64,000 nucleotides of DNA from Luteithermobacter gelatinilyticus (GCF_005849285.1 NZ_CP040517.1:2548501-2612500), one strand, 5' to 3'; shown: positions 33,494-43,706, counted from the stretch's first letter. Program-made: numbers and translations. The notes: generated from the sequence alone by a model not told the origin.

Positions 33494-34144
33494 CTATTCC
33501 AGAAGTTCTCGCAATGCCGTCTGGCCGGCCGCACGAGCAAAGTCCGACGCCTTACGCCCGTCCGCGGCAATGATTTCCTTGTTCGCGCCGTGATCCAGTA
33601 GCACCCGCACAATATCTTCATGGCCCTGATGCGCCGACGACATCAGCGCCGTATACCCGCCATCCTGCTGCGCGTCCGGATCGGCTCCGGCCACCAGCAA
33701 CGCCTTGACGATATCCGTCTGCCCGCTTGCCACCGCGCTGTGCAATGGACAAAGCGCCGACCCGTTGGGGGCCATCGCATTGGGGTCCGCCCCGCGCGCC
33801 AGAAGCAGATCCACCGTCTCCGCCTGTCCGAAAAACGCTGCCAGATGAAGGGCGGTAAAGCCATCGCCGGCAAACATGTTTACATCCACCCGCTGGTCTT
33901 TCAGCAGCACATCCAGAAGATCGTTCATCCCCAAAGCCGCCAAATCGAACAGATCCAGTTTCGGCTCATAGGACATAAGAATATCGGTGAGCTCCTGTTT
34001 TTGCAGATACAGGGTGAACAGGACGGCAGACAGGCCATCGGCGCTGCGCGCGGAGGCAAGCCCGGGATCCTGATCAAGGATTTCCTTAAGCTTCCCACCA
34101 TCCGCCACATCAATCGCCTTGAACACGTCATCCCTGTTTGCCAT
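33494..34144 (-). CDS. Ankyrin repeat domain-containing protein
   Basis: A 216-residue soluble protein made almost wholly of ankyrin repeats, about six. The clearest are DGFTALHLAAFFGQAETVDLLLARGADPN, cited as GFTALHLAAFFGQAETVDLL, and GGYTALMSSAHQGHEDIVRVL. It has no signal peptide. Such repeats bind other proteins; the partner is unknown. It is 47 bp downstream of rnhA and may be the last gene of the ispH operon. Confidence 0.9.
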   Translation of the reverse strand: MANRDDVFKAIDVADGGKLKEILDQDPGLASARSADGLSAVLFTLYLQKQELTDILMSYEPKLDLFDLAALGMNDLLDVLLKDQRVDVNMFAGDGFTALHLAAFFGQAETVDLLLARGADPNAMAPNGSALCPLHSAVASGQTDIVKALLVAGADPDAQQDGGYTALMSSAHQGHEDIVRVLLDHGANKEIIAADGRKASDFARAAGQTALRELLE

Positions 34145-34191
34145 GCTGCACCCCTGTTTCGAAATATAATCGTCTCTTTGCGTGAGATCCC

Positions 34192-34626
34192 TTACTGGTA
34201 ATCCGCCATACCGCGCCGGGCCAATTCATCGGCCCGTTCGTTCCCCGGATCCCCCGCATGACCCTTGACCCATTTCCAGGTCACGTCGTGGCTGCTGAGC
34301 GCGGCGTCAAGCTCCTGCCACAGCTCGGCATTTTTCACCGGTTTTTTGGCCGCGGTGCGCCAACCGTTTTTTTTCCAGCCATGAATCCATTTGGTAATGC
34401 CGTCTTTCAGGTAAGTGCTGTCCGTATGCAAAATGATCCGGCAGGGATATTTGACGGCATTAATAGCCTTGATGGCGGCGGTAAGCTCCATCCGGTTGTT
34501 GGTGGTTTCCGCCGCACCGCCAAAAATTTCCTTTTCATGCGGCCCCGATTTCAAAACCGCGCCCCAGCCGCCCGGGCCAGGATTGCCGGAACAGGCCCCG
34601 TCCGTATAAATCACCACCTCTTTCAT
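34192..34626 (-). CDS. rnhA: Ribonuclease HI
   Basis: A 144-residue RNase HI that degrades RNA in RNA-DNA hybrids. The four acidic active-site residues appear in [32 protein letters not shown] and GNERADELA. The start is ATG at 34626 or the GTG just before it; both overlap the thrB stop codon. The order ispH-thrB-rnhA is widespread in alphaproteobacteria. Confidence 0.97.
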   Translation of the reverse strand: MKEVVIYTDGACSGNPGPGGWGAVLKSGPHEKEIFGGAAETTNNRMELTAAIKAINAVKYPCRIILHTDSTYLKDGITKWIHGWKKNGWRTAAKKPVKNAELWQELDAALSSHDVTWKWVKGHAGDPGNERADELARRGMADYQ

Positions 34627-35591
34627 CACATGCCATACCCATAGGCCGTGGCGCTTTGTACGCCTTGATGAAACTTCAATTTCTTGAGATATTCCACCGG
34701 ATCCTTGATCTGCACCAGTGCCCCCTCCGGCCGGTTGAGCCAGTCATAAAGCCGGGTGAGCAGGAACCGGAGTGCCGCCCCCCGACAAAGTAGCGCAAAC
34801 GCCTCAATCTCTTTTTGTTCCAGAGGGCGGATTTCATTATATCCTTTCAGAAGCTGCGTCGCCTTGGTGATATTAAACGACACATCCGCCTCAAAACACC
34901 AACTGTTGAGACAGACGGCAATGTCATAGGCCAGAAAATCATTACAGGCGAAATAATAATCAATCAGACCACTGAGCTGTCCGCCCAGAAAAAACACATT
35001 ATCCGGGAAAAGGTCCGCATGAATCACACCGGTCGGCAGATCCGCCGGCCAATGGTTTTTCAGATAGGCCAGTTCGGCGGCGAGCGTGCGGCGCATTTCC
35101 GGAGCGCATTCATCAGCCCGGCCTTCACAGGCAGCCATCAGCTTTTCCCATCCCGCAACAGATAGATCATTGTCCCGCCGCATGCCAAAGTCCGCCGCCG
35201 CCAGATGCATGCGCGCCAGTTCCCGGCCTAATTGCCGGCAATGATCAGGCTGGGGTTTTGTGATGGCCATGCCCTGCAGAAAGGTAATCAGCGCCGCCGG
35301 ACGCCCGCACAGGGTTTTAAGATAGTTCCCTTTACGATCCCGCACCGGCGTGGCGCAGACGATGCCCTTGTGATTGAGATGATCCATCAGCCCCATGAAA
35401 AACGGCAGATCTTCCTCACGCACCCGCGCCTCGAACAGGGTCAGGATAAACTGATCCCTGGTGGTTTGCAGGATATAGTTGGAATTTTCCGACCCTTCGG
35501 CAATGCCCTTGAAGGTGACCATCTCCCCCACATCATATTCGGCAATAAATCGGGAAATTTCCTCAGCGGTAACATGGGTATAGACGGCCAT
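34626..35591 (-). CDS. thrB: Homoserine kinase (APH-fold type)
   Basis: A 321-residue homoserine kinase of the aminoglycoside phosphotransferase fold, as in most alphaproteobacteria, rather than the GHMP type of E. coli. [19 protein letters not shown] opens the protein; the catalytic loop is [14 protein letters not shown], followed by [19 protein letters not shown], cited as [10 protein letters not shown]. It phosphorylates homoserine for threonine synthesis. It starts 2 bp after the ispH stop and overlaps rnhA. Confidence 0.95.
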   Translation of the reverse strand: MAVYTHVTAEEISRFIAEYDVGEMVTFKGIAEGSENSNYILQTTRDQFILTLFEARVREEDLPFFMGLMDHLNHKGIVCATPVRDRKGNYLKTLCGRPAALITFLQGMAITKPQPDHCRQLGRELARMHLAAADFGMRRDNDLSVAGWEKLMAACEGRADECAPEMRRTLAAELAYLKNHWPADLPTGVIHADLFPDNVFFLGGQLSGLIDYYFACNDFLAYDIAVCLNSWCFEADVSFNITKATQLLKGYNEIRPLEQKEIEAFALLCRGAALRFLLTRLYDWLNRPEGALVQIKDPVEYLKKLKFHQGVQSATAYGYGM

Positions 35592-35593
35592 TT

Positions 35594-36544
35594 CTACTCC
35601 TGGTCCTTCAGCAGAATTGCAGGTACCTTGAACTGGACATTTTCCTCAACGGTCATGACCGGCTCCAGCCTCACGTCATAACGTTCCTTAAACGCCGCAA
35701 TTACTTCCTCTACCAGAACTTCCGGCGCGCTGGCACCGGCGGAAATACCGATTCTGGTGATGCCCTCCAGCCACGTCCAGTCAATGTCAGAGGCCCGCTG
35801 AATAAGCCGGGAACGGCAACCGGCCCGGCTGGCGACCTCCACAAGGCGTTGAGAATTGGAGCTATTGGGCGCGCCGATGATCAATACGGCCTCGGCCTTT
35901 TCCGAAACAGCCTTCACCGCCCCCTGCCGGTTGGTGGTGGCGTAACAGATATCTTCCTTTTTCGGATCCTGGATTTTCGGAAACCGCTTTTTCAGCGCGG
36001 CAATGATATCGGCGGTGTCATCCAGGGAAAGGGTGGTTTGGGTGATATAGGCCAGATTGTCCGGATCGCCGATTTCCAGCGTCTCGACATCTTCGACCGT
36101 TTCCACCAGCTTGATGCGCCCTTCGGGCAACTGGCCCATGGTGCCGATCACTTCCGGATGCCCCGCATGGCCGATCATCACAATCTCATACCCATTGCGT
36201 TCATGACGTTCGGCTTCGCGGTGGACCTTACTGACCAGGGGACAGGTGGCGTCCACATACAGCATCTTGCGCCGTTCCGCCTCCGCCGGCACCGACTTCG
36301 GCACGCCATGGGCGGAAAACACCACCGGCGCATCATCCGGCACCTCATGCAGCTCGTCTACAAAAATAGCGCCGCGCCCTTTCAGGCCCTCAACCACATA
36401 TTTGTTATGGACGATTTCATGACGCACATAAACCGGCGCGCCGAATTTTTCCAGCGCCATTTCAACGATCTGAATGGCCCGATCCACACCGGCACAGAAG
36501 CCGCGCGGATTGGCGATATAAAGTGTCACGGGGGTCTTGCTCAT
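35594..36544 (-). CDS. ispH: 4-hydroxy-3-methylbut-2-enyl diphosphate reductase
   Basis: A 316-residue IspH, the last enzyme of the MEP isoprenoid pathway. The three cysteine ligands of the iron-sulfur cluster are in [24 protein letters not shown] and [21 protein letters not shown] and [10 protein letters not shown] are conserved. ATG at 36544 is chosen; a longer frame begins at 36562. It heads the ispH-thrB-rnhA run. Confidence 0.96.
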   Translation of the reverse strand: MSKTPVTLYIANPRGFCAGVDRAIQIVEMALEKFGAPVYVRHEIVHNKYVVEGLKGRGAIFVDELHEVPDDAPVVFSAHGVPKSVPAEAERRKMLYVDATCPLVSKVHREAERHERNGYEIVMIGHAGHPEVIGTMGQLPEGRIKLVETVEDVETLEIGDPDNLAYITQTTLSLDDTADIIAALKKRFPKIQDPKKEDICYATTNRQGAVKAVSEKAEAVLIIGAPNSSNSQRLVEVASRAGCRSRLIQRASDIDWTWLEGITRIGISAGASAPEVLVEEVIAAFKERYDVRLEPVMTVEENVQFKVPAILLKDQE

Positions 36545-36643
36545 AGGCTCGCTTATACACAAACTTGCCCGACTTGAATATAGTTTATTTCGGGGTCATA
36601 CTGACAAAGTCAAAGAGAAATCAAGAGAAATAAGGAAGCACTC

Positions 36644-36883
36644 ATGAGCGAACCGCATATCCCCCAGAAGGCCCCCTATGTGGTTGAGGTGGTCGCGGGC
36701 AAAAAATATTTCTGGTGCCGTTGCGGGCAAAGCCGTCAACAGCCTTTCTGTGATGGCAGCCACAAGGGCAGCCCCTTCACCCCCCTTGAATGGCAAGCTC
36801 CGAAAAACCAGCAAGCCTTTTTCTGCGGTTGCAAACACAGCAACACCGCCCCGCTGTGCGACGGCACCCACAAAAGCCTGTAA
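36644..36883 (+). CDS. CDGSH iron-sulfur domain protein
   Basis: A 79-residue protein with two CDGSH zinc-finger-like motifs that each bind a 2Fe-2S cluster with three Cys and one His: FWCRCGQSRQQPFCDGSH and FFCGCKHSNTAPLCDGTH. Tandem CDGSH proteins of this size occur in many alphaproteobacteria; the exact redox or iron role is unknown. AAGGAAG precedes the ATG, and the leader carries a 10-11-bp duplication (36610-36630). Confidence 0.93.
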   Translation: MSEPHIPQKAPYVVEVVAGKKYFWCRCGQSRQQPFCDGSHKGSPFTPLEWQAPKNQQAFFCGCKHSNTAPLCDGTHKSL

Positions 36884-36995
36884 AACCGGCTGGTCAGCCC
36901 CCTGGCCGGTCAGCCCCATTGTCCTCACCTTCCTTGTTTCGTGATTCGCGGAACAGTCGCTGCAGATCAACGCTCTCATGCCACCCCGACATCAG

Positions 36996-37006
36996 AATTC
37001 ACTCTA
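36996..37006 (-). repeat. Terminal fragment of the dispersed miniature element
   Basis: AATTCACTCTA is identical to the right end of the element. Nothing resembling the other arm precedes it, so it is a remnant or a chance match. Confidence 0.4.
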
Positions 37007-37043
37007 AAAAGCACGTATTTTTTCATAAGGCCTGTTTCCGGGT

Positions 37044-37071
37044 TTGACTCTTTGGTCAAGCTTTCTATTAT
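37044..37071 (+). promoter_or_regulatory. Sigma-70-type promoter of the glycine cleavage operon
   Basis: TTGACT (37044-37049), a 16-bp spacer and TATTAT (37066-37071) form a good promoter. A start near 37078 would begin just before the glycine riboswitch. Confidence 0.65.
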
Positions 37072-37084
37072 GGAGAGGCTGATT

Positions 37085-37347
37085 AGACCTGCGGGAGAGA
37101 CTGAACATGTTTCAGCGCCGAAGGAGCAACCGCCCCGGAAACTCTCAGGCAAAAGGACCGCATGGATAAAGCACTCTGGAAAGCAGAGAGTTCGATCGGA
37201 CCCAGACGACAAAAATGTTCAGGGTATCTGAAGCTCTCTCACCGACGGGGTAAATCAGAGTTCCGTTGAGGCCGCCCTTAAATTGACTTGGACAGCGCGC
37301 CCAGGAAGACTGATCAAATCTCTCAGGTTCCATGACAGAGGGGGCAA
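37085..37347 (+). promoter_or_regulatory. Tandem glycine riboswitch
   Basis: The first aptamer shows the conserved blocks GCGGGAGAG (37091-37099), CGCCGAAGGAGCAA and GGAAACTCTCAGGCAAAAGGACCG, cited as GAAACTCTCAGGCAAAAGG. A second aptamer follows, with ACTCTGGAAAGCAGAG near 37173, CACCGACGGGGTAAA near 37240 and AATCTCTCAGGTTCCATGACAGAGG near 37317, cited as TCTCTCAGGTTCCATGACAG. Its P3 arm appears enlarged by several tens of bases. Riboswitches of this class bind glycine and usually switch on gcv operons; the glycine cleavage genes follow directly. Confidence 0.93.
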
Positions 37348-37370
37348 AACGGGATTTATCAAACAGGATT

Positions 37371-37395
37371 TTGCCAAGTCCATGTTGCCAAGTCC
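37371..37395. repeat. 11-bp direct repeat, 14-bp period
   Basis: TTGCCAAGTCC occurs at 37371-37381 and 37385-37395, in the leader between the riboswitch and gcvT. Confidence 0.8.
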
Positions 37396-37422
37396 CCGGA
37401 ACACCCCTTATTGGAGAATTTT

Positions 37423-38556
37423 ATGAGTGCTGATCAGACAGATCTGAAAAAAACCCCGCTATTTTCCCTGCATGAAGAACTGGGGGCAAAAATGGTGCCT
37501 TTCGCCGGTTATGCCATGCCGGTGCAATATCCGTTGGGTGTGATGAAGGAACATTTGCACACCCGCGCCGCCGCCGGGCTGTTCGATGTCTCTCATATGG
37601 GACAGGTGGTGATCCGTGGCGAGAATGCCGACGCCTGGATGGAAACGCTGGTGCCTGGCAATATCACGGCCCTGAAACCCGGCCGGCTGCGTTATACCCA
37701 GTTCACCAATGATGAGGGCGGCATTCTGGACGACCTGATGGTCACCAAACGGGAAGATGACCTGTTCCTGGTGGTCAATGCCGCCTGCAAGGAACAGGAT
37801 ATTGCTCATCTCAAGGCCCATTTGCCAAAGGGGTTCACCCTGACCGAACTTGACGACCGGGCGCTGGTGGCGCTGCAGGGCCCCAAAGCAGCCGAGGTCA
37901 TGGCGCGCTTTGTCCCCGATGCCGCCGACATGCCGTTTATGTCCTATATGGAAAAAGACATTGAATCCGTGCCCTGTTATATCAGCCGCTGCGGCTATAC
38001 CGGCGAAGACGGGTTTGAGATTTCCATACCGGCGGATCAGGCGGAAATGCTGTGCCGCCGCTTACTAGCAGAACCAGAAGTGGAAGCCATCGGCCTTGGC
38101 GCGCGCGACAGCCTGCGCCTTGAATCCGGCTTGTGCCTGTATGGTCATGACATCACCACCGACACCACCCCGGTAGAGGCCGATCTGGTGTTTTCCATTG
38201 CCAAACGCCACAAGGATCAAACCGGCGATGAAGGCGGTTTCCCCGGCGATCACATTATTCTGGAACAATTGCGCACCGGCCGCATCGCGCGCAAGAGGGT
38301 TGGTATTCTGCCCGAAGGCCGGGCCCCCGCCCGCGAAGGCACCGAAATTCTCAACGACCACGATGAAGTGATCGGCCATATCACCAGCGGCGGCTTCGGC
38401 CCGACGCTGGGCGGCCCTGTGGCCATGGGCTATGTGAAGGCGGACTACGCCACCAGCGGCCAGCCGGTTTTCCTTCTGGTACGCGGTAAGAAACTGCCGG
38501 CCCACGTGGCCGACATGCCATTCGTGGAACAACGTTATTACAGAAAGCCCAAATAA
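37423..38556 (+). CDS. gcvT: Glycine cleavage system aminomethyltransferase (T protein)
   Basis: A 377-residue T protein that releases ammonia from the aminomethyl-lipoyl H protein and forms methylene-tetrahydrofolate. FDVSHMGQVVIRG near the N-terminus, RCGYTGEDGFEIS and GLGARDSLRLESGLCLYGHD, cited as LGARDSLRLESGLCLYG, are characteristic. ATG at 37423 has GGAG six bases upstream; a TTG at 37411 is not needed. It is the first gene of gcvT-gcvH-gcvPA-gcvPB. Confidence 0.96.
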   Translation: MSADQTDLKKTPLFSLHEELGAKMVPFAGYAMPVQYPLGVMKEHLHTRAAAGLFDVSHMGQVVIRGENADAWMETLVPGNITALKPGRLRYTQFTNDEGGILDDLMVTKREDDLFLVVNAACKEQDIAHLKAHLPKGFTLTELDDRALVALQGPKAAEVMARFVPDAADMPFMSYMEKDIESVPCYISRCGYTGEDGFEISIPADQAEMLCRRLLAEPEVEAIGLGARDSLRLESGLCLYGHDITTDTTPVEADLVFSIAKRHKDQTGDEGGFPGDHIILEQLRTGRIARKRVGILPEGRAPAREGTEILNDHDEVIGHITSGGFGPTLGGPVAMGYVKADYATSGQPVFLLVRGKKLPAHVADMPFVEQRYYRKPK

Positions 38557-38595
38557 TTTTTGACCATTTTTCAGTGTATCTTGAGGAAACAAACC

Positions 38596-38970
38596 ATGAC
38601 AACCTATTACACAGACGAACATGAATGGATCCGCGTCGACGGCGAGATCGGCACTGTCGGCATTACCGATTATGCCCAAGAGGCCCTAGGCGACATCGTT
38701 TTTGTGGAACTGCCGGAAGTGGGCGCTACCCATAAAAAAGGCGACGAGGCCGCAGTAGTGGAATCCGTAAAAGCCGCCAGTGAAATCTATGCCCCTGTGG
38801 ACGGCGAAGTGACCGAAGTCAATGACGCGCTCGAAGGCGAACCGGCCCTCGTCAACAGCTCAGCCGAGGCCGACGGCTGGTTTTATAAAGTGAAGATCAC
38901 TAATACCGCTGATCTGGAAGGCCTGATGGACGCCGACGCCTACAAAAAATTTGTCGAAGGCCTGAACTGA
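38596..38970 (+). CDS. gcvH: Glycine cleavage system H protein
   Basis: A 124-residue lipoyl carrier. The lipoylated lysine is in [17 protein letters not shown], and [15 protein letters not shown] at the N-terminus is typical. ATG at 38596 follows GAGGA. It shuttles the aminomethyl group from the decarboxylase to GcvT. Confidence 0.97.
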   Translation: MTTYYTDEHEWIRVDGEIGTVGITDYAQEALGDIVFVELPEVGATHKKGDEAAVVESVKAASEIYAPVDGEVTEVNDALEGEPALVNSSAEADGWFYKVKITNTADLEGLMDADAYKKFVEGLN

Positions 38971-39011
38971 TCGCCTGTCAAATATTTATAGGGAAACTTT
39001 AAGGGACCACC

Positions 39012-40358
39012 ATGCGTTATTTACCCCTGACCCCTGAGGACCGTGCCCAGATGCTCGCCAAAATCGGCGTTAGCCATATTGACGAGCTGTTCCGGGACGT
39101 ACCCAAAGAGGCGCTTCTGGACAAACCGGTCAACCTGCCACCGCATGCCACCGAAATGCAGGTGGAAGCCGATTTTCGCGCCTTTGCCGCACGCAACCTG
39201 GCTGCCGGCGACGCGCCGTTCTTTATTGGCGGCGGCGCCTATCGGCACCACGTGCCAGCTACCGTGGATTACATGATTCAGCGCGGCGAGTTCCTCACCG
39301 CCTATACGCCGTACCAGCCGGAAATTTCCCAAGGAACCCTGCAGGCCCTATTTGAATTCCAGACCCAGGTAGCGCAGATTTTCGGCATGGATGTGGCCAA
39401 TGCCTCCATGTATGACGGCTCCACCGCCGCTGCCGAAGCGGTGCTCATGGCCCGGCGCATCACCCGCAGGAAAAAGGCGATCATCTCTGGCAGCCTGCAT
39501 CCGCAATATATTGATGTCATCAACTGCACCACCGCCTTTACCGAGGATGTGACCGTAATTAATCCGGTCGCGGTGGACGGCGTGGAAGACCTGATCGGCC
39601 AGATCGACGATGAAACCAGTTGCGTGGTGGTCCAAAATCCGGACTTTTTCGGCAACCTTCAGGATTTCAGTCAATTGGCCGAAGCCGTGCATGAGAAAAA
39701 AGCCCTGCTGATTGTGGTGGTCACCGAAGTGGTCTCCCTGGGCGCGATCAAATCACCGGGGGAGATGGGGGCCGATATCGTGGTCGGCGAAGGCCAGTCG
39801 CTGGGCGTCGGGCTTAACTTCGGCGGTCCCTATGTGGGCCTGTTTGCCACCAAACAGCAATATGTACGTCAAATGCCGGGCCGGCTGTGCGGCGTCACCA
39901 AAGATGCGGACGGCAAACGCGGTTTTGTGCTCACCCTGTCCACCCGGGAACAGCATATCCGTCGGGAAAAAGCCACCAGCAATATCTGCACCAATGCGGG
40001 ACTGTGCACCCTCGCCTTTAGCATCCACATGACACTTTTGGGCGAAGCGGGGTTTCGCAAACTGGCCAAGATCAACCACGCCAAGGCCGCCATCCTGGCC
40101 AACCGGCTCGCGGCACTGGATGGGGTTGAGGTGTTGAATAAGACATTTTTCAACGAATTTACTGTAAAACTCCCCCGCCAGGCCGCCCCTGTGGTGGAAG
40201 AACTGGTGGAGCGGGGCGTTCTGGGCGGTCTGCCGGTAAGTCGTCTTTATCCCGATGACAAGGCGCTTGAAAACCTGCTTCTGGTGGCCGTCACCGAAAC
40301 CTGTAGTGACGAGGACCTGGACACGCTGGTCCATGAACTGAAAGAGGTGCTGAAATGA
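39012..40358 (+). CDS. gcvPA: Glycine dehydrogenase (decarboxylating) subunit 1
   Basis: A 448-residue N-terminal half of P protein. [49 protein letters not shown], cited as [13 protein letters not shown] and [11 protein letters not shown], and [18 protein letters not shown], cited as [16 protein letters not shown], identify subunit 1. It has no catalytic PLP-lysine; that lies in subunit 2. Many alphaproteobacteria have one fused gcvP, so the split form helps narrow the lineage. It overlaps gcvPB by 4 bp. Confidence 0.96.
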   Translation: MRYLPLTPEDRAQMLAKIGVSHIDELFRDVPKEALLDKPVNLPPHATEMQVEADFRAFAARNLAAGDAPFFIGGGAYRHHVPATVDYMIQRGEFLTAYTPYQPEISQGTLQALFEFQTQVAQIFGMDVANASMYDGSTAAAEAVLMARRITRRKKAIISGSLHPQYIDVINCTTAFTEDVTVINPVAVDGVEDLIGQIDDETSCVVVQNPDFFGNLQDFSQLAEAVHEKKALLIVVVTEVVSLGAIKSPGEMGADIVVGEGQSLGVGLNFGGPYVGLFATKQQYVRQMPGRLCGVTKDADGKRGFVLTLSTREQHIRREKATSNICTNAGLCTLAFSIHMTLLGEAGFRKLAKINHAKAAILANRLAALDGVEVLNKTFFNEFTVKLPRQAAPVVEELVERGVLGGLPVSRLYPDDKALENLLLVAVTETCSDEDLDTLVHELKEVLK

Positions 40359-41932
40359 TGAATAATCAGGGACGCCCCACCAATATCGACAATGTTGCGG
40401 CGCTCAGCGGCGATCGCATCGACACCTTCACCGGCAACCAGGCGCTGGAACAGGAAGAAAAGCTGATTTATGAAATCGGCGATACCGCACGCAGCGGTGT
40501 CGACCTGCCTGACGTACCGGAAGCCCAAAGCCGTCTTGGCGGTTTGGAACGGGACGGAGAGATTGGCCTGCCGGGGCTTTCCGAACCCGAGGCCATGCGC
40601 CACTACACCCGTCTCAGCCGGCAGAATTATGCCATTGACATGGGGCTTTATCCGCTGGGCTCCTGTACCATGAAACACAATCCGCGGCTTAATGAAAAGG
40701 TCACCCGGCTGCCGGGACTTTGCGACATTCACCCGTTGCAGCCGCAATCCACGGTGCAGGGCGCATTTGATCTGATTGACACGCTGGCCCACTGGCTCAA
40801 GGAACTGACCGGCATGCCCGCCGTCGCCATGTCGCCCAAGGCGGGCGCGCATGGGGAACTGTGCGGCATGATGGCGATCCGCGCCGCCCACGACAAGGCC
40901 GGGGAAAAGCAGCGCACCATCGTCCTGGCGCCGGAATCGGCCCATGGGACCAATCCCGCCACGGCGGCGCTGTGCGGCTACAAGGTCAAGGCGATTCCCG
41001 CCACCGAAGACGGCCGGGTGGATCTTGAGGCGCTGAAAGCGGCCCTGGGCCCGGATGTGGCGGCAATCATGCTGACCAATCCCAACACCTGCGGCCTGTT
41101 TGAGCGGGACATCCGCAAAATTGCCGATGCCGTACATGAGGCCGGCGCTTATTTCTACTGCGATGGCGCCAACTTCAACGCCATTGTCGGCAAGGTCCGC
41201 CCGGGCGATTTGGGCGTGGACTGCATGCACATTAACCTGCACAAAACCTTCTCCACCCCCCATGGCGGAGGCGGTCCGGGGGCCGGTCCGGTGGTCTTTT
41301 CCGAGGCGCTGGCCCCGTTTATTCCCGTCCCCTATGTGGTCATGAACGAAGACGGGTTCGAAATGGTGGAACATGTGGGCGAAAGCAGCAGTTTTGGCCG
41401 CATGACCGCCTTCCATGGCCAGATGGGCATGTTTGTGCGGGCCCTGGCCTATATGATGTCTCACGGCGCTGACGGTCTCAGGCAGGTAGCCGAGGACAGT
41501 GTGCTGAATGCCAACTATATCCTCGCCAGCCTGCAAGACGTCATGACGCCCAGTTTCGACGGCCCCTGCATGCACGAAGCGCTGTTTGACGACCGCTTCC
41601 TGAAAGGCACCGGTGTGGAAACCCTGGACTTTGCCAAGGCCATGATCGACGAGGGGTATCATCCCATGACCATGTATTTCCCGCTGGTGGTGCATGGCGC
41701 CATGTTGATCGAACCCACGGAAACCGAAAGCAAACAGTCCCTGGATCAGTTCATCGGCATGATGCGGCATCTGGTGGAACGGGCCACCTCCGGCGACAAG
41801 GACCGCTTCAGCGGCGCCCCCTATCTCGCGCCGCGCCGGCGTTTGGACGAAACAACGGCGGCCCGAAAACCGGTGTTGCGCTGGACGCCCGAAATTTCCG
41901 CCCCGAATGACACCGCTGCTGCTGCGGAATAA
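40355..41932 (+). CDS. gcvPB: Glycine dehydrogenase (decarboxylating) subunit 2
   Basis: A 525-residue C-terminal half of P protein that carries the PLP lysine in [21 protein letters not shown], cited as [31 protein letters not shown] and [14 protein letters not shown] are also conserved. It decarboxylates glycine together with GcvPA. The ATG at 40355 overlaps the gcvPA stop as ATGATGA-like sequence; ATG at 40358 is equally possible. An intrinsic terminator follows 8 bp after the stop. Confidence 0.96.
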   Translation: MMNNQGRPTNIDNVAALSGDRIDTFTGNQALEQEEKLIYEIGDTARSGVDLPDVPEAQSRLGGLERDGEIGLPGLSEPEAMRHYTRLSRQNYAIDMGLYPLGSCTMKHNPRLNEKVTRLPGLCDIHPLQPQSTVQGAFDLIDTLAHWLKELTGMPAVAMSPKAGAHGELCGMMAIRAAHDKAGEKQRTIVLAPESAHGTNPATAALCGYKVKAIPATEDGRVDLEALKAALGPDVAAIMLTNPNTCGLFERDIRKIADAVHEAGAYFYCDGANFNAIVGKVRPGDLGVDCMHINLHKTFSTPHGGGGPGAGPVVFSEALAPFIPVPYVVMNEDGFEMVEHVGESSSFGRMTAFHGQMGMFVRALAYMMSHGADGLRQVAEDSVLNANYILASLQDVMTPSFDGPCMHEALFDDRFLKGTGVETLDFAKAMIDEGYHPMTMYFPLVVHGAMLIEPTETESKQSLDQFIGMMRHLVERATSGDKDRFSGAPYLAPRRRLDETTAARKPVLRWTPEISAPNDTAAAAE

Positions 41933-41940
41933 CACAAATA

Positions 41941-41970
41941 TAAAAGGGAGCCTCCGGGTTCCCTTTTATA
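41941..41970 (+). terminator. Intrinsic terminator of the gcv operon
   Basis: TAAAAGGGA and TCCCTTTTA are complements around a GC-rich loop, with a T-rich 3' arm. It ends the glycine cleavage transcript. Confidence 0.75.
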
Positions 41971-41990
41971 TATCGGATCTATATCGGATG
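41969..41990. repeat. 11-bp tandem duplication after the gcv terminator
   Basis: TATATCGGATC is followed directly by TATATCGGATG. Confidence 0.78.
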
Positions 41991-42104
41991 GGAATGCGCC
42001 GAGAGGGGCTTGTGAGTGCATCTGGACGTCGCGGGCTCGGTACTCCATTATCACTCTATGGATTGCGTCGCTTTCTCCCACAACGACAATAAAGGGAAAA
42101 CATC

Positions 42105-42141
42105 GTCATCGCGAACTCCCGCAAGGGAGTGTGGCGATCCA
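42105..42141. repeat. Intergenic hairpin of the GTCAT...GATCCAG type
   Basis: ATCGC and GCGAT form the outer arms, with ACTCCC and GGGAGT as the inner arms around GCAA. CGTC and CCAG flanks match those of the hairpin at 21741. It lies between the gcv operon and the toxin gene. Confidence 0.5.
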
Positions 42142-42189
42142 GAAAAGGCGGCGACAGGGAGTTCTTCGGACCTGCCATTCAAACAAATA

Positions 42190-42486
42190 TCAAGGACCTT
42201 GGATATTTCGCTTTGCGGCGATTTTATAGACCTGATTGCGTTCGCGTTTACCCACCGCAATCACCGTCACAAGGATTTCGCGGTCACTGACTTCATAGAC
42301 CAGCCGGTACCCCGCAGCCCTTAACTTTATTTTATACCGCTTCTGGCTGCCGAACAGGCGCGAAGACGGGACATGCGGATTTTCGAGCCGCTCAGCGAGT
42401 TTTTTCTTGAACTGACTGCGCACCGGTGCATCCAGCACCCGCCACTCCTTTAACGCCGGGGCCAAGAATGCCAAGTCATACGCCAT
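42190..42486 (-). CDS. RelE/ParE family toxin
   Basis: A 98-residue basic protein of the RelE superfamily: YDLAFLAPALKEWRVLD, LFGSQKRYKIKLRAAGYRLVYEV, cited as KRYKIKLRAAGYRLVYEV, and VTVIAVGKRERNQVYKIA are typical of ribosome-dependent mRNA-cleaving RelE toxins. It follows a Phd/YefM antitoxin by 6 bp, the common antitoxin-first order. Confidence 0.92.
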   Translation of the reverse strand: MAYDLAFLAPALKEWRVLDAPVRSQFKKKLAERLENPHVPSSRLFGSQKRYKIKLRAAGYRLVYEVSDREILVTVIAVGKRERNQVYKIAAKRNIQGP

Positions 42487-42492
42487 CTCCGC

Positions 42493-42741
42493 TTATAACT
42501 CATCCAGGGTGACTTTCACCCGCGCTGCATCTTGGCGGGCGTCGGCCAGAGCATTAAGCTCCATATCCTCAAGTTTGTCCATCAACGCCTCATAGGCCTC
42601 GGCTGGCACACAGTAAAAGGCCGGCCGGTTCCGATTGAGAACCGCCACGGGAAAACCTTCGCCCTTCTCAATCACCCGCATGGGGTTTTTTTTCAGATCA
42701 GAAATGCTCACCGTCATATCGGCCAGAATAACATGGGTCAT
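42493..42741 (-). CDS. Phd/YefM family antitoxin
   Basis: An 82-residue antitoxin. The N-terminal DNA-binding domain has the family pattern TVSISDLKKNPMRVIEKGEGFPVAVLNRNRP, cited as SISDLKKNPMRVI and GFPVAVLNRNRP, and a charged C-terminal helix binds the toxin. ATG at 42741 with AGGTGA upstream is preferred over ATG at 42765. The promoter region contains repeated TAGGTCT boxes, consistent with autoregulation. Confidence 0.9.
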   Translation of the reverse strand: MTHVILADMTVSISDLKKNPMRVIEKGEGFPVAVLNRNRPAFYCVPAEAYEALMDKLEDMELNALADARQDAARVKVTLDEL

Positions 42742-42765
42742 AAGATCACCTAAAAGACTGTTCAT

Positions 42766-42784
42766 TAGGTCTAATAATAGGTCT
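42766..42784 (-). promoter_or_regulatory. Repeated boxes upstream of the antitoxin gene, operator candidate
   Basis: TAGGTCT occurs at 42766-42772 and 42778-42784, a 12-bp period close to one helical turn. The spacing suits cooperative binding of the antitoxin or toxin-antitoxin complex. Confidence 0.45.
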
Positions 42785-42863
42785 TGTAAATGGTTTTGTC
42801 AAGGGGTCCGCAGCCGCCGAGAAGTGACTTTTTGATACCACATTCCTCAATTTACAAAACACT

Positions 42864-43706
42864 TTAAAACCGATACACCACACCGGCGAGAGACATGAAT
42901 TGGTTTTTGCTGTCGATCAGCGGACTTTTACCCGCATCACCAACCAAATGGCTGTAATTGGCCAGCGCAAAAAAGCCCACACGACGGGAAAAGAACGTCA
43001 GCAGATTGGCCCGTAGTCCCAGTTTTTCGATCCCCGCACCGGCCGAGAAGGTCTCAAAGACACTGCGAGCCGCCTGGTCATCGGTAATCCCGTAAAAAGT
43101 TTGCATATAATTGCCATCACCAAAAGACGCAAAGGGACCGAAACGCACCATATAATGGCCAAACAGACGCTGGATATATTCCAGATACAACGTGGAGGAA
43201 ATGCCTTCGTGTCCCCCGCTATTCAGCGCCTTGGCCCCCTCCCAGCCCACATTCCAGTCCCCGAAACGGTAATTGGCGAACATCATAACTTCGATGGAAT
43301 TATCCACCTCGCCAAGCCCGGCAAAACGCGGGTCATCGTCTTCATCGCGATTGGCGAAGCCGTATCTCAGGGATGCGGACAGGGAAAAGCTGTGTTTCTC
43401 ATCAAACTTTTTTTCAAAAAGACGGCCACCGATGCCGTAATAGGCATTGAGAAAAAACCGGTCCTGATAGCGGATTTCCCCGAATGGGATCGGCGTGACG
43501 TTATAAGAGGAACTGCCGGGAAATTCGGGATGAACCACGGTCCCGACACCAGCGAAAATTTCCCAGCTCTGCGCCTTTGTGTTTTCTGGTGATGGCGCCG
43601 CGCCTGTTTCCGCCAAAGCAGGTGAGGCTACTCCCACAGCCAATAACAGGACAACACAACATCCCATAAAAACCAGACCCAGAACTTTACTCAGGTTTTT
43701 CCACAT
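42864..43706 (-). CDS. MipA/OmpV family outer membrane protein
   Basis: A protein of about 280 residues with a signal peptide (MWKNLSKVLGLVFMGC to SPALA) followed by an antiparallel beta-barrel. WEIFAGVGTVVHPEFPGSSSY, cited as GVGTVVHPEFPGSSSY, and the terminal phenylalanine in GVVYRF are typical of MipA/OmpV outer membrane proteins. Members serve as scaffolds for murein enzymes or as porins. ATG at 43706 is chosen over 43727 on ribosome binding site spacing. Confidence 0.88.
   Translation of the reverse strand: MWKNLSKVLGLVFMGCCVVLLLAVGVASPALAETGAAPSPENTKAQSWEIFAGVGTVVHPEFPGSSSYNVTPIPFGEIRYQDRFFLNAYYGIGGRLFEKKFDEKHSFSLSASLRYGFANRDEDDDPRFAGLGEVDNSIEVMMFANYRFGDWNVGWEGAKALNSGGHEGISSTLYLEYIQRLFGHYMVRFGPFASFGDGNYMQTFYGITDDQAARSVFETFSAGAGIEKLGLRANLLTFFSRRVGFFALANYSHLVGDAGKSPLIDSKNQFMSLAGVVYRF

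Noticed and set aside
42045-42060. ATTATCACTCTA as a degenerate element end
   Set aside because: Too many differences from CAATTCACTCTA and no second arm.
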